Part shown: positions 1 through 8,872 of the stretch, piece by piece
Position numbering within the stretch: the first letter of the stretch is position 1
Layout of the letters: each line of letters begins with the position of its first letter
DNA from: Actinoallomurus spadix
GTDB taxonomy: Bacteria; Actinomycetota; Actinomycetes; Streptosporangiales; Streptosporangiaceae
Length of the DNA stretch: 64,000 nt
Direction of reading: 5' to 3'
NCBI RefSeq assembly: GCF_024055725.1
Contig: NZ_JAMXMX010000012.1
Coordinates: forward strand, 124,001-188,000
The notes under the pieces: model-generated
The model's input: only the letters and a program-made list of their open reading frames with translations
Database searches by the model: none
Told to the model about the DNA's origin: nothing
Position numbers and translations under genes: made by a program

Positions 1-450
1 CTCCCGCAGCGTGTCCGGCAGGGCGGCCAGGACCTCCGGGTCGAGGACGGTCGCGTCCGACCGGATGTCATGGCGTGCCCGCTGCCGGAGCGCGTCGATG
101 CTCGTCTTCCCGCACACGCCGCAGGCGCTCGTCGTGTAGAAGGAACGCTCCACCGAGACCTCCGGCGGGTCCACGCCCGCGGCGAGGGCGACGTCGACGA
201 CGTTGAACGTGTCGGTGTCGGCGCAGTAGCGCATCGCGGCGACGTCCTCCGGTGCCCGGATGACGCCCTCGGCGTACAGGAATCCGGTCACCAGATCGAA
301 GTCGTTCCCGGGCGTCCGCATGGTGACCGACAGCGGGCGCCCGTCCAGGCGGATCTCGAGGGGCTCCTCGACGACGAGCGTGTCCGGCCTCACCCGGCGT
401 CCCCGTTCGTCGATGTGCGCGATCCGCCGTCGTACGGTCACTCGGCCCAT
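1..450 (-). CDS. fdhD: Formate dehydrogenase accessory sulfurtransferase FdhD (3' end outside window)
   Basis: FdhD carries sulfur from a cysteine desulfurase to the molybdenum cofactor of formate dehydrogenase and is needed for FDH activity. The reverse strand reads from ATG at 450 without a stop to base 1, giving 150 residues starting MGRVTVRRRIAH. Family hallmarks are GNDFDLVTGFLYAEGVI and the catalytic loop TSACGVCGK with its CxxC pair; the C-terminal half lies beyond the window. It is divergent from fdhA, with about 150 bp between the start codons, so the two may share control. The family call is firm; only the C-terminus is unseen. Confidence 0.95.
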   Translation of the reverse strand, partial: MGRVTVRRRIAHIDERGRRVRPDTLVVEEPLEIRLDGRPLSVTMRTPGNDFDLVTGFLYAEGVIRAPEDVAAMRYCADTDTFNVVDVALAAGVDPPEVSVERSFYTTSACGVCGKTSIDALRQRARHDIRSDATVLDPEVLAALPDTLRE

Positions 451-480
451 GATCCGACCGTACCCGGGACCCCGGTAAAA

Positions 481-491
481 CGTTCCGAACG
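481..491. promoter_or_regulatory. Short palindrome between divergent fdhD and fdhA
   Basis: CGTTC-C-GAACG is a perfect 5+1+5 inverted repeat in the 153-bp divergent gap. A TATAAA-like box lies at 540-545, with no convincing -35 partner. The palindrome could be an operator, but it is short enough to be chance. Confidence 0.25.
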
Positions 492-603
492 ATCGGGCGG
501 GCCCGACGCGTCGCCTGAGAAAACCGTGGGCCATGGTGTTATAAAGAGCGCGGAAAGGGAAGTGGAGGACGAGGCCGGAACCGAGAGGGGGCGGAGCGCA
601 GCC

Positions 604-3600
604 GTGGGCATCGATTCCTGGCCGGTGATCCGGCAGCTCACGGGCACCGACCCGCTCGGGCGCGGCCGGGCCGCCCGGACCTCGCGCACGGACGCCCTGC
701 GGGCGCGGACCGAGAGCGCCGACCGGGTGGTCGATTCCGTCTGCCCCTACTGCGCGGTCGGCTGCGGGCAGAAGGTCTACGTCTCAGGCGAGAAGGTCGT
801 CCAGATCGAGGGCGACCCGAACTCCCCGATCTCCCGGGGCAGGCTCTGCCCCAAGGGCTCCGCCAGCAAGCAGCTCGTCACCTCGCCGACCCGGCAGACG
901 AGGGTCCTGTACCGCCGGCCGTACGCCACCGAGTGGGAGCCGCTCGACCTCGACGAGGCGATGGACATGATCGCCGACCGGGTTCTCGCGGCCCGCCGCG
1001 AGGGCTGGCAGGACACCTTCGAGGACAAGCCGGTGCGCCGCACGATGGGCTTCGCGAGCCTCGGCGGCGCCACCCTCGACAACGAGGAGAACTACCTCAT
1101 CAAGAAGCTCTGGACCGCCCTCGGCGCGATCCAGATCGAGAACCAGGCCCGTATTTGACACTCCGCCACCGTCCCCGGTCTGGGGACCAGTTTCGGGCGC
1201 GGCGGCGCGACGACGTTCCAGCAGGACCTCGCGAACTCCGACTGCATCGTCATCCAGGGCTCGAACATGGCCGAGTGCCATCCGGTCGGGTTCCAGTGGG
1301 TGATGGAGGCGAAGGCGCGCGGGGCGCGGATCTTCCACATCGACCCGCGCTTCACCCGTACGAGCGCGATGGCACACCGGCACCTGCCGATCCGTGCGGG
1401 CAGTGACATCGTCCTGCTCGGCGCGCTGATCAACCATGTGCTGAGCGGCGGGCACGACTTCCGTGAGTACGTCCTGCGCTACACCAACGCCTCGGTCATC
1501 CTGAGCGAGGACTTCCAGGACACCGAGGACCTCGACGGGCTGTTCTCCGGCTACGACGCCGAGAGCTCGTCGTACGACCCGGAGACCTGGGCGTACGCCG
1601 GAGGAGAGCAGGAGGCGCCGGCCGCCGGGGCGCGCGACGAGCAGCAGAAGGGCGACGACCCGGACAAGGGCACCGGCCGGCCGCCGGGCCCGATCCGGCA
1701 GGAGCACGGGCCGGGCGCGACGTACGAGGCCACCTCGTCGCAGACCGGCCACGCCGACGAGCGCGACGAGACGCTGCGGCACCCGCGCTGCGTCTACCAG
1801 GTGCTGAAGCGGCACTTCGCGCGCTACACCCCGGAGCTGGTCGAGCAGGTCTGCGGCATCGCGCCGGAGGACTTCGCCGAGCTCGCCGACGCGGTCGTGG
1901 CGAACTCCGGGCGCGACCGCACCACCGCGTGGGTCTACAGCGTGGGCTGGACGCAGCACACCGTCGGCGCGCAGTACATCCGCACCGCGTCGATCCTGCA
2001 GCTCCTGCTCGGCAACATCGGGCGGCCCGGCGGTGGCATCCTCGCGCTGCGCGGGCACGCGAGCATCCAGGGCTCCACCGACATCCCGACGCTGTTCAAC
2101 CTGCTGCCCGGCTACCTGCCGATGCCGTACGCCCACCACCACGAGGACCTCGACACCTACCTCGAACGCGCCGCCGGCGACACCGGCTTCTGGGGACGCA
2201 AGCGGTCCTTCATGGTCAGCCTCCTCAAGGCGTGGTGGGGTGACGCGGCGACCGAGGAGAACGACTTCTGCTTCGACTACCTGCCGCGCCTCACCGGGGA
2301 CCACGGCACGTACACCACCGTCCTCGACCAGATCGACGGCAAGGTCAAGGGCTACTTCCTGCTGGGCGAGAACCCCGCGGTGGGCTCGGCGTCCGGCCGG
2401 CTGCAGCGCCTCGGCCTGGCCGCGCTCGACTGGCTCGTCGTACGGGACCTGCAGCTCATCGAGAGCGCGACGTTCTGGAAGAACTCCCCGGAGATCGAGA
2501 CCGGTGAGCTGACCCCCGAGGGGATCGGCACCGAGGTGTTCTTCCTGCCCGCGGCCTCCCACGTGGAGAAGGACGGGACGTTCACCAACACCCAGCGGCT
2601 GCTGCAGTGGCACCACAAGGCCATCGAGCCGCCGGACGACGCCCGCAGCGACCTCTGGTTCATCTACCACCTGGGCCTGCGGATCCGGGAACGGCTGGCC
2701 GGCTCGGCCGATCCCGTCGACCGGCCCGTCCTGGACCTGACGTGGGACTACCCCGAGGAGGGGCCGTACCACGACCCGTCCGCGGAGGCGGTGCTGCGCG
2801 AGATCAACGGCTACGACGCCGACGGGACCGTCCTGTCCGGCTTCACCGCCCTCAAGGACGACGGCTCGACGTCCTGCGGCTGCTGGATCTACTCCGGCTG
2901 CTACACCGACGGCGTCAACCAGACCGCCCGCCGCAAGCCCGGTTCGGAGCAGTCCTGGGTCGCGCCCGAGTGGGGCTGGGCCTGGCCGTCGAACCGCCGC
3001 ATCCTCTACAACCGCGCCTCCGCCGACCCGCAGGGCCGCCCGTGGAGCGAGCGCAAGGCGTACGTCTGGTGGGACGGCGAGCAGTGGACCGGCCACGACG
3101 TCCCCGATTTCGAGAAGACCAAGCCGCCGTCGTACGAACCGCCGCCGGACGCGACGGCCGAGGCCGCCCTCGCCGGGACCGACCCGTTCATCATGCAGAC
3201 CGACGGGAAGGCCTGGCTGTTCGTGCCGCGCGGCCTGGTCGACGGGCCGCTGCCCGCCCACTACGAACCGCACGAGTCCCCCGTGCCGAACCTGCTGTAC
3301 AAGCAGCAGGGCAACCCGGTCCGGCAGACCTTCCAGCGACCCGGCAACCGCTACGGCCCCGTCGGGAGCGACGTCTACCCGTACGTCTTCACGACGTACC
3401 GGCTGACCGAACACCACACGGCGGGCGGCATGAGCCGGTTCCTGCCCTACCTGTCGGAGCTGCAACCCGAGATGTTCTGCGAGGTGTCGCCGGAGCTGGC
3501 CGCCGAGCGGGGCCTCGTCCACGGCGACTGGGCGACCGTCATCTCCGCGCGCACCGCCATCGAGGCCCGCGTCCTCGTCACCGACCGGGTCCGGCCGCTG

Positions 3601-3837
3601 CGGATCCAGGGCCGGGTCATCCACCAGATCGGGCTGCCGTACCACTGGGGTTCGGCCGGCGCCGTCCGCGGCGACTCCGTCAACGACCTGCTGCCGATCG
3701 TGCTGGACGCCAACACCCACATCCAGGAGAGCAAGGCGGCGACCTGCGACATCCGCCCCGGACGCCGCCCGCAGGGGCCGGCCCTGCGCGCCCTCGTGCG
3801 GCGCTACCGCCGCATGGCCGGGATCCCGGAGGACTGA
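604..3837 (+). CDS. fdhA: Selenocysteine-containing formate dehydrogenase, catalytic alpha subunit (in-frame TGA = Sec185)
   Basis: Molybdenum/tungsten bis-MGD formate dehydrogenase that oxidises formate to CO2. From GTG 604 (GGAG about 7 bases upstream) one frame runs to TGA 3835-3837, 1077 residues if TGA 1156-1158 is read as selenocysteine. Around that codon the translation is NQARI-U-HSATVPGLGTSFGRG, aligning with the active-site U-H pair of E. coli FdnG/FdhF. The N-terminal [4Fe-4S] ligands are Cys47, Cys50, Cys54 and Cys82 (CPYCAVGC and LCPKG). The central region (GWTQHTVGAQ, LLLGNIGRPGGG, LRGHASIQGSTD) is FdnG-like, and the C-terminus is a molydopterin dinucleotide-binding domain. Residues near 320-390 form a hydrophilic, low-complexity insertion. 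No twin-arginine signal is visible, unlike E. coli FdnG, so a cytoplasmic location is inferred. fdhB starts five bases after the stop. A standard gene finder would split this into two ORFs. Confidence 0.95.
1156..1205 (+). promoter_or_regulatory. Sec UGA codon and bacterial SECIS element inside fdhA
   Basis: TGA (1156-1158) is followed by a hairpin with stem GTCCCC (1171-1176) / GGGGAC (1182-1187) and apical loop GGTCT (1177-1181). Eighteen bases separate the UGA from the loop. As I recall it, E. coli fdhF SECIS has the same GGUCU loop at the same spacing, and SelB binds that loop. A lower stem CCGCC (1163-1167) / GGCGG (1201-1205) is possible. The matching selB gene is at 26316-28046. Confidence 0.88.
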
Positions 3838-3842
3838 ACCGA

Positions 3843-4679
3843 ATGAGCAACAGCCTGTACGGCCCCCTCCCGGACGTCGCGGAGGACGCCGGCTACACCG
3901 ACGCGCCCGAGCGCCGCGGGTTCTTCACCGACACGTCGGTCTGCATCGGCTGCAAGGCCTGCGAGGTCGCCTGCAAGGAGTGGAACGCCGTCCCCGACGA
4001 CGGGTTCGCGCTGACCGGCATGTCCTACGACAACACCGGCGCGCTCGGCGCGAGCACGTGGCGGCACGTGGCGTTCGTCGAGCAGACCCGGCCGCGTCAG
4101 GTCGGTGACGGCTCTGACACCCGCTGGCTCATGGCGTCCGACGTGTGCAAGCACTGCACGCACGCCGCCTGCCTCGACGTATGCCCCACCGGCGCGCTCA
4201 TCCGCACCGAGTTCGCCACCGTCGTCGTCCAGTCCGACGTCTGCAACGGCTGCGCGTACTGCGTGTCCGCCTGCCCGTACGGCGTCATCGACCGCCGCGA
4301 GGACGACGGGCGGGCGTGGAAGTGCACGCTCTGCTACGACCGGATCGGCGACGGCCTCGAACCCGCCTGTGCCAAGGCCTGCCCGACCGACTCCATCCAG
4401 TACGGCCCGCTCGACGAACTACGGGAGCGGGCCAGGACCCGCCTGGACGCGCTGCACGAGGAGGGCGTGACGGAGGCCCGCCTGTACGGCGAGGACGACG
4501 GAGACGGCGTCGGCGGCGCCGGCGCGTTCTTCCTGCTGCTCGACGAGCCCGAGGTGTACGGCCTGCCGCCGGACCCGGTCGTCACCACCCGCGACCTGCC
4601 GGCCATGTGGAAGTGGGCCGGCGGCGCGGCCCTGGCCCTGGCCGGGGGAGTGGCCCTGTCGTTCCTGGGGAGGCGCTGA
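3843..4679 (+). CDS. fdhB: Formate dehydrogenase iron-sulfur (beta) subunit
   Basis: Ferredoxin-like electron-transfer subunit carrying electrons from the molybdenum subunit to the membrane. ATG 3843 gives 278 residues. Four cysteine clusters for [4Fe-4S] centres are visible: CIGCKACEVAC (residues 34-44), CKHCTHAACLDVCP, CNGCAYCVSACP and CTLC...CAKACP. The C-terminus (MWKWAGGAALALAGGVALSF) is a single membrane helix, as in FdnH/FdoH. It begins 5 bp after fdhA and its stop overlaps the start of the next gene (TGATG), so the three genes should be one transcript. Confidence 0.95.
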   Translation: MSNSLYGPLPDVAEDAGYTDAPERRGFFTDTSVCIGCKACEVACKEWNAVPDDGFALTGMSYDNTGALGASTWRHVAFVEQTRPRQVGDGSDTRWLMASDVCKHCTHAACLDVCPTGALIRTEFATVVVQSDVCNGCAYCVSACPYGVIDRREDDGRAWKCTLCYDRIGDGLEPACAKACPTDSIQYGPLDELRERARTRLDALHEEGVTEARLYGEDDGDGVGGAGAFFLLLDEPEVYGLPPDPVVTTRDLPAMWKWAGGAALALAGGVALSFLGRR

Positions 4680-5671
4680 TGCGGCCGGATCGAGGCGATC
4701 GCAGCGCCGGGCGACGAGAAGAACGACGCGGGGGAGGCGGAGGCGGGGGCCGCGAGGAGCGCATGGTCCCGCGCGCGGAGTTCCGCTCCTACTACGGCCG
4801 CCCCATCCTGAAGAAGCCGCGCTGGAAGGCCCCGCACATGCCCGGCTACCTCTACCTGGGCGGATTGTCGGGCGCCTCCTCCACGATGGCGGCGCTGGCC
4901 GACGCCACCGGACGGCCGCGGCTGGCGCTGACCGGCAGGATCACGGCGGCGGCGGCCGGCACGGCGGGCGCCGGCCTGCTCGTCGCCGAACTCGGGCGTC
5001 CCGAGCGGTTCCTCAACATGCTGCGCGTGTTCAAGCCGACCTCGCCGATGAGCGTCGGCTCGTGGATCCTCGCCGGGCAGGGCGGGTTCACGATGGCGGC
5101 CGCGGCCTCCGCCGTCACCGGGATCGCGCCCGGCCTGGGCCGGGCGGCCGGCGCGGCCGCCGCGGTGACCGGTCCCCTCGTCGCGACCTACACGGGCGTC
5201 CTGCTGGCCGACACGGCCGTGCCCGCCTGGCATGAGGCGTACCGGCACCTGCCGTTGCTGTTCGCGGGCAGCTCCCTGGCGAGCGGCGGAGCGGCCGGCA
5301 TGATCGCCACGCCCCGTGGCGAGGCCGGGCCCGCCCGCCGGATGGCGCTGCTCGGTGCGGGCCTGGAACTGGCCGCCGCCGGAGCCCTCGAACGCGGCGT
5401 CGGCCTGCACGAACACCCGGAGCTCATCGCCGAGCCCTACCGGACCGGACGCGCGGGAGCCCTCCTGCGCGCCGGGCGGGCGCTGACCGTCGCGGGGGCG
5501 ATCGGCGCCGTCGCGGCGAGCCGGAGCCGGGCGGCCGGCGTCGTCGCCGGCCTCGCGCTCACCGGAGGCGCGCTGTGCACCCGCTTCGCGGTCCTCTACG
5601 CCGGGCACGCCTCGGCGGAGGGCCCGAAGTACACGGTCGTGCCACAGCGCGAACGCCGCACCGTGGCCTGA
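4679..5671 (+). CDS. NrfD/PsrC-type integral membrane subunit of the formate dehydrogenase
   Basis: Predicted quinone-facing membrane anchor. ATG 4679 overlaps the fdhB stop by one base; 330 residues. After a basic, glycine-rich N-terminus (about 28 residues; an internal ATG at 4763 could be an alternative start), the protein has roughly eight hydrophobic segments and the motif LVAELGRPERFLNMLRVFKPTSPMSVGSWIL, typical of NrfD/PsrC proteins in actinobacterial FDH operons. It replaces the cytochrome b subunit FdnI of enterobacteria, implying electron transfer to menaquinone without haem. The gene lacks its own clear SD and is probably translationally coupled to fdhB. Confidence 0.88.
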   Translation: MRPDRGDRSAGRREERRGGGGGGGREERMVPRAEFRSYYGRPILKKPRWKAPHMPGYLYLGGLSGASSTMAALADATGRPRLALTGRITAAAAGTAGAGLLVAELGRPERFLNMLRVFKPTSPMSVGSWILAGQGGFTMAAAASAVTGIAPGLGRAAGAAAAVTGPLVATYTGVLLADTAVPAWHEAYRHLPLLFAGSSLASGGAAGMIATPRGEAGPARRMALLGAGLELAAAGALERGVGLHEHPELIAEPYRTGRAGALLRAGRALTVAGAIGAVAASRSRAAGVVAGLALTGGALCTRFAVLYAGHASAEGPKYTVVPQRERRTVA

Positions 5672-5727
5672 TCCGCCCGCCGCGGAGTCTCCTCGTCTCT
5701 CCGCCGCGGGCCTCCTCGTCCGTCCGC

Positions 5728-6498
5728 TCAGACCCTCTTCATGCAGAGCACGAAGCTCAGGAGGGTGATGTCGTTCTTCCGGCGGTATCGCGCCGTGGCG
5801 CCGGGCACGTCCTTGCACTTGTTCCAGTCGGAGGTGCCGGAGTACTTCTTCAGCACCTTGTACACCCCCGAGTGGCACGTCGTCTTCTCCAGGTGCGGAG
5901 CCGAGTTCGTGCCGGCGTTGCGCACGCAGTCGCCCGGCTCGGCCGCCGCCGCCGCGTCCAGAGGCGACGAGGACGAGGGAGTGTCGGTCGGGCTCGGCTC
6001 GACCGTGGGATAGCCGCTGGTCGTCGGGGCCGGCACGCTGGTGGAGTAGGACGGCGTGGGCAGCGAGATCGGCTTCTTCGAGCTGTCGTCACTGCTCAGC
6101 GCCCACGCGATCGCGCCACCGCCCCCGAGCACGACCAGCGCCGCGACGATCGCCACCACGATCAGCGGGCCGTTGTTCTTGCGCGGCGGCCCCGGCGGCG
6201 GACCCCACCCGCCCGGACCGGACGGCTCCGACGGGCCGAACCCCCCGCCGCCACCCCACGGGCCACTCGGCGGGGGCTGCTGACCGCCGCCGTACGGGTC
6301 GTTGGGCGGAGGCTGCTGACCGCCGCCCCCGTACGGGTCGTTCGGGTAGTAGGGCTGCTGCCCTCCCTGACCGGGGTAGGGCTGCTGCTGCCCCGGATAA
6401 CCCTGGCCGGGGTACGGCTGCTGCGGAGGGTAGCCGCCCTGCCCCTGCGGTGGGTTGGAGTACGGCCCCTGGCCGTAGCCCTCAGGTGATTCGTGCAC
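5728..6498 (-). CDS. LppU/SCO3897-like membrane-anchored protein with Pro/Gly/Gln-rich N-terminus
   Basis: 256 residues. The first ~108 are a cytoplasmic low-complexity region of repeated QPYPGQG and NDPYGGGQQPPP units. Next comes one membrane helix (GPLIVVAIVAALVVLGGGGAIAWAL), a Ser/Thr/Pro linker, and an extracytoplasmic domain with three cysteines (GDCVRNAG, EKTTCHSG, FVLCMKRV) resembling the mycobacterial LppU family. Function unknown. It is convergent with the FDH operon, 56 bp from its end, and the upstream DNA has three small palindromes. Confidence 0.75.
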   Translation of the reverse strand: MHESPEGYGQGPYSNPPQGQGGYPPQQPYPGQGYPGQQQPYPGQGGQQPYYPNDPYGGGGQQPPPNDPYGGGQQPPPSGPWGGGGGFGPSEPSGPGGWGPPPGPPRKNNGPLIVVAIVAALVVLGGGGAIAWALSSDDSSKKPISLPTPSYSTSVPAPTTSGYPTVEPSPTDTPSSSSPLDAAAAAEPGDCVRNAGTNSAPHLEKTTCHSGVYKVLKKYSGTSDWNKCKDVPGATARYRRKNDITLLSFVLCMKRV

Positions 6499-6536
6499 GG
6501 ACGACCGCCCCTCGTTGCATTACCCCACGAAGCTGT

Positions 6537-6593
6537 ACTAGCCAACTAGTCTGCGCGCCGGTATGCAAACCGGCCTTTACCTAAGACGTTAGG
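6537..6593. promoter_or_regulatory. Three consecutive short palindromes upstream of the LppU-like gene
   Basis: ACTAG-CCAA-CTAGT (6537-6550), CCGGT-ATGCAA-ACCGG (6558-6573) and CCTAA-GACG-TTAGG (6580-6593) lie within 57 bp, 39-95 bp upstream of the start codon at 6498. Each has perfect 5-bp arms. They could be operator half-sites or chance; no regulator is adjacent. Confidence 0.3.
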
Positions 6594-6648
6594 TTCCGGG
6601 TCCCGGATCCCGCTGATCCGTTCCTGACCGCAGGCGGACAGTACCGGA

Positions 6649-7290
6649 TCACGCGTGGTCCTCGAACCCCCGGGCGCGTGGCATCCGCCACCGCAGCCGG
6701 AGCGCCAGCAGGCGGACCCCGAACGCCAGCGCGGCGGTGACCAGGGTGACGGCGTATCCGCGCGCCCCGAGCAGGGACGCGGCCGTGGCGGTCCCCGCGC
6801 CCAGCAGGGCGGGAATGATGTACAGCTGCCGGTCGTGGAGGACGCTCGGCACCTCCCGCGCCAGCACGTCCCGCAGGATGCCGCCGCCGATCGCCGTCGT
6901 CACGCCCAGCGCCGCGGCGGCCGGCGCCCCCAGTCCGAACGTCAGCGCCTTCATCGCGCCGGCCACGCTGAACAGCCCCAGCCCGGCGGCGTCGAGCACG
7001 AGCACCGTGCGGCGGATGCGCTCCAGGTGCGGATGCCAGACGGCGGTCAGCGCCGTCGCCACGATCGGCACCGCCGTATAACCCACGTCCCGGAACGCCG
7101 CCGGGGGGACGGCCCCGATGACGAGGTCGCGCAGCACCCCTCCGCCCAGCGCGGTGATCTCCGCGAGCACCGCCATCCCGACCACGTCGAAGCGCTTGCG
7201 CACGGCGACGAGCGCGCCGGTGACCGCGAACACGAAGATCCCGGCCAGGTCGATGACGTACTCGACTTCGGTCGCGTGGACGGAGCTCAC
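6649..7290 (-). CDS. TRIC/UPF0126 family cation channel (YicG/YadS-like)
   Basis: 213-residue polytopic membrane protein made of two tandem copies of the UPF0126 module, about six to seven hydrophobic segments. The glycine-rich kink characteristic of prokaryotic trimeric intracellular cation channels occurs once per repeat: GGGVLRDLVIG in the first and GGGILRDVLARE in the second. Homologues conduct monovalent cations; some have been proposed as glycine transporters. Starts at ATG 7290. It ends about 150 bp from the LppU-like gene and is on the same strand as selD but separated from it by 70 bp. Confidence 0.9.
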   Translation of the reverse strand: MSSVHATEVEYVIDLAGIFVFAVTGALVAVRKRFDVVGMAVLAEITALGGGVLRDLVIGAVPPAAFRDVGYTAVPIVATALTAVWHPHLERIRRTVLVLDAAGLGLFSVAGAMKALTFGLGAPAAAALGVTTAIGGGILRDVLAREVPSVLHDRQLYIIPALLGAGTATAASLLGARGYAVTLVTAALAFGVRLLALRLRWRMPRARGFEDHA

Positions 7291-7359
7291 AGTCGGATCA
7301 TGCCGTGTCCGAGGTCGCGCCGGTCACGGGGGGTGGCGCGGCCGTGACCCACGGGCGTG

Positions 7360-8370
7360 TCACCGGACGATCAGGGCGGTGGCCTCGCGGGGGACGAGCT
7401 CGCCCACCACGGGCGCGCCCGGCACCTCACCGGCGACGAGCAGCCCCCCGGACGTCTGGGCGTCCGCGAGCAGCAGCCGGTCCTCCTCCGACACCCGGCC
7501 GAAGTCCGCGTGCGGCGTCACCCACGCGAGGTTGCGGCGGGTGCCCCCCGACACGTACCCCTCGCGTACCGCGTCGCGCGCGCCGTCGAGATAGGGGACG
7601 GCCGCGGCGTCCACCACCGCGGTGACGCCGCTCGCCCGCGCCATCTTGTACAGATGCCCCAGGAGCCCGAACCCGGTGACGTCGGTCGCGCAGCGGTGTC
7701 CGCGCTCCAGCGCCGCGCGGGACGCCTCGGCGTTCAGCGTCGTCATCGCCGCGACGGCCTGCGCGAAGACCTCTCCCGTCGCCTTGTGCCGCGTGTTCAG
7801 CACTCCGACGCCGAGCGGCTTGGTGAGGGACAATGGGACGCCGGGCCGCCCGGCGTCCAGGCGCAGCAGCCGTCCGGGATCGGCCAGCCCCGTGACCGCC
7901 ATGCCGTACTTCGGCTCTGGATCGTCCACGCTGTGCCCGCCCGCGACGTGGCAGCCGGCCGCGCGCGCGACGTCGAGACCGCCGCGCAGCACGTCGCGGG
8001 CCGGTTCCATCGGCAGCGTGTCCCGTGGCCACCCGAGAAGGTTGACCGCGACGACCGGGGTGCCGCCGACGGCGTACACGTCCGACAGCGCGTTCGTCGC
8101 CGCGATCCTGCCCCAGTCGTACGGGTCGTCGACCACCGGGGTGAAGAAGTCGGCGGTGGCCACCACGGCCCGGTCGCCCTCGATCCGCACCACCGCGGCG
8201 TCGTCACCGTCGTCCAGGCCGATCAGCAGGTCGTCCGGGCGGTCGGTGTCGATCAGCCCGGCGACGATCTCCTCCAACTCCCCGGGCGGGATCTTGCAGG
8301 CGCATCCGCCGCCGTGCGCGAACTGCGTCAGGCGGTAGGCCGACCCGAGTGCTCCGCTGCTGCTCCCCAT
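7360..8370 (-). CDS. selD: Selenide, water dikinase (selenophosphate synthetase)
   Basis: Makes selenophosphate from selenide and ATP, the selenium donor for SelA. ATG 8370 gives 336 residues beginning MGSSSGALGSAYRLTQ. The catalytic loop is HGGGCACK (Cys23 and Lys26), matching GAGCGCK of E. coli. The first cysteine is a real TGC, so this SelD is not itself a selenoprotein. Other family signatures are TADFFTPVVDDPYDWGRIAA, SDVYAVGGTP, GGHSVDDPEPKYG and TDVTGFGLLGH. A longer open frame continues upstream to 9024 but has no homology. With selC, selA and selB in the same window it completes the selenocysteine pathway for fdhA. Confidence 0.97.
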   Translation of the reverse strand: MGSSSGALGSAYRLTQFAHGGGCACKIPPGELEEIVAGLIDTDRPDDLLIGLDDGDDAAVVRIEGDRAVVATADFFTPVVDDPYDWGRIAATNALSDVYAVGGTPVVAVNLLGWPRDTLPMEPARDVLRGGLDVARAAGCHVAGGHSVDDPEPKYGMAVTGLADPGRLLRLDAGRPGVPLSLTKPLGVGVLNTRHKATGEVFAQAVAAMTTLNAEASRAALERGHRCATDVTGFGLLGHLYKMARASGVTAVVDAAAVPYLDGARDAVREGYVSGGTRRNLAWVTPHADFGRVSEEDRLLLADAQTSGGLLVAGEVPGAPVVGELVPREATALIVR

Positions 8371-8478
8371 ACCGGCGAACCTATCGCGGGCGGGAGCCGG
8401 CCCGCCGTTCCCGGCGCTTCGCCGGTATTCGCCGTCCGCCATGGGAACCGGACCGGCGGCGGGCGCGTCTGGTAGGAC

Positions 8479-8745
8479 ATGGCCCGGCTGCTCGCCGCCT
8501 TCGTCGCGGCGCTGATCGCATGGTGGGATCTCACTGACGCGCCGGCCTCGTCCGTCCTCTTCGTCGCGGCGGCGGCCCTGGCCGTCACGGGACTCATCGT
8601 CCTGGTCGCCCTCCGCCTCCCGGTCGCCCTCACCGCGGGCCCGCCCGTCCGCGCCGCCGCCCTGCGTGACCGCGCGGGCCGTTCGGCGCTCATCCGCCTC
8701 CGCGACCCCGGCGCGCCCGGCCGCCCTCGCGTGCGGGCCCCGTAG
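8479..8745 (+). CDS. Small membrane protein of the DUF6412 type
   Basis: 88 residues from ATG 8479: two hydrophobic segments (LLAAFVAALIAWW and SSVLFVAAAALAVTGLIVLVAL) then a basic tail. Proteins like this commonly sit just before a short YidC-like insertase in actinobacteria, as here, which makes a functional link likely but unproven. It is divergent from selD. Confidence 0.6.
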   Translation: MARLLAAFVAALIAWWDLTDAPASSVLFVAAAALAVTGLIVLVALRLPVALTAGPPVRAAALRDRAGRSALIRLRDPGAPGRPRVRAP

Positions 8746-8872
8746 GGACGCCTGTTCGCCGCACCGCCTTCCGATCACCGCCCCGCGTCTCCCGGCGCGG
8801 CCGACGCGGGATCGGCCGGGTGCGGCCGTTCGCCGTCCCTGCCGACCGACCACCGAAGGGTCGTCCTTCCTC

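Noticed and set aside
1156-1266. fdhA as a nonsense pseudogene made of two ORFs
   Set aside because: The stop is at the Sec position, is followed by a SECIS, and the complete Sec machinery is nearby.
784-3720. 978-residue minus-strand ORF across fdhA
   Set aside because: It is the antisense of a clearly homologous gene. Long antisense frames are normal in DNA with very high GC at third codon positions.
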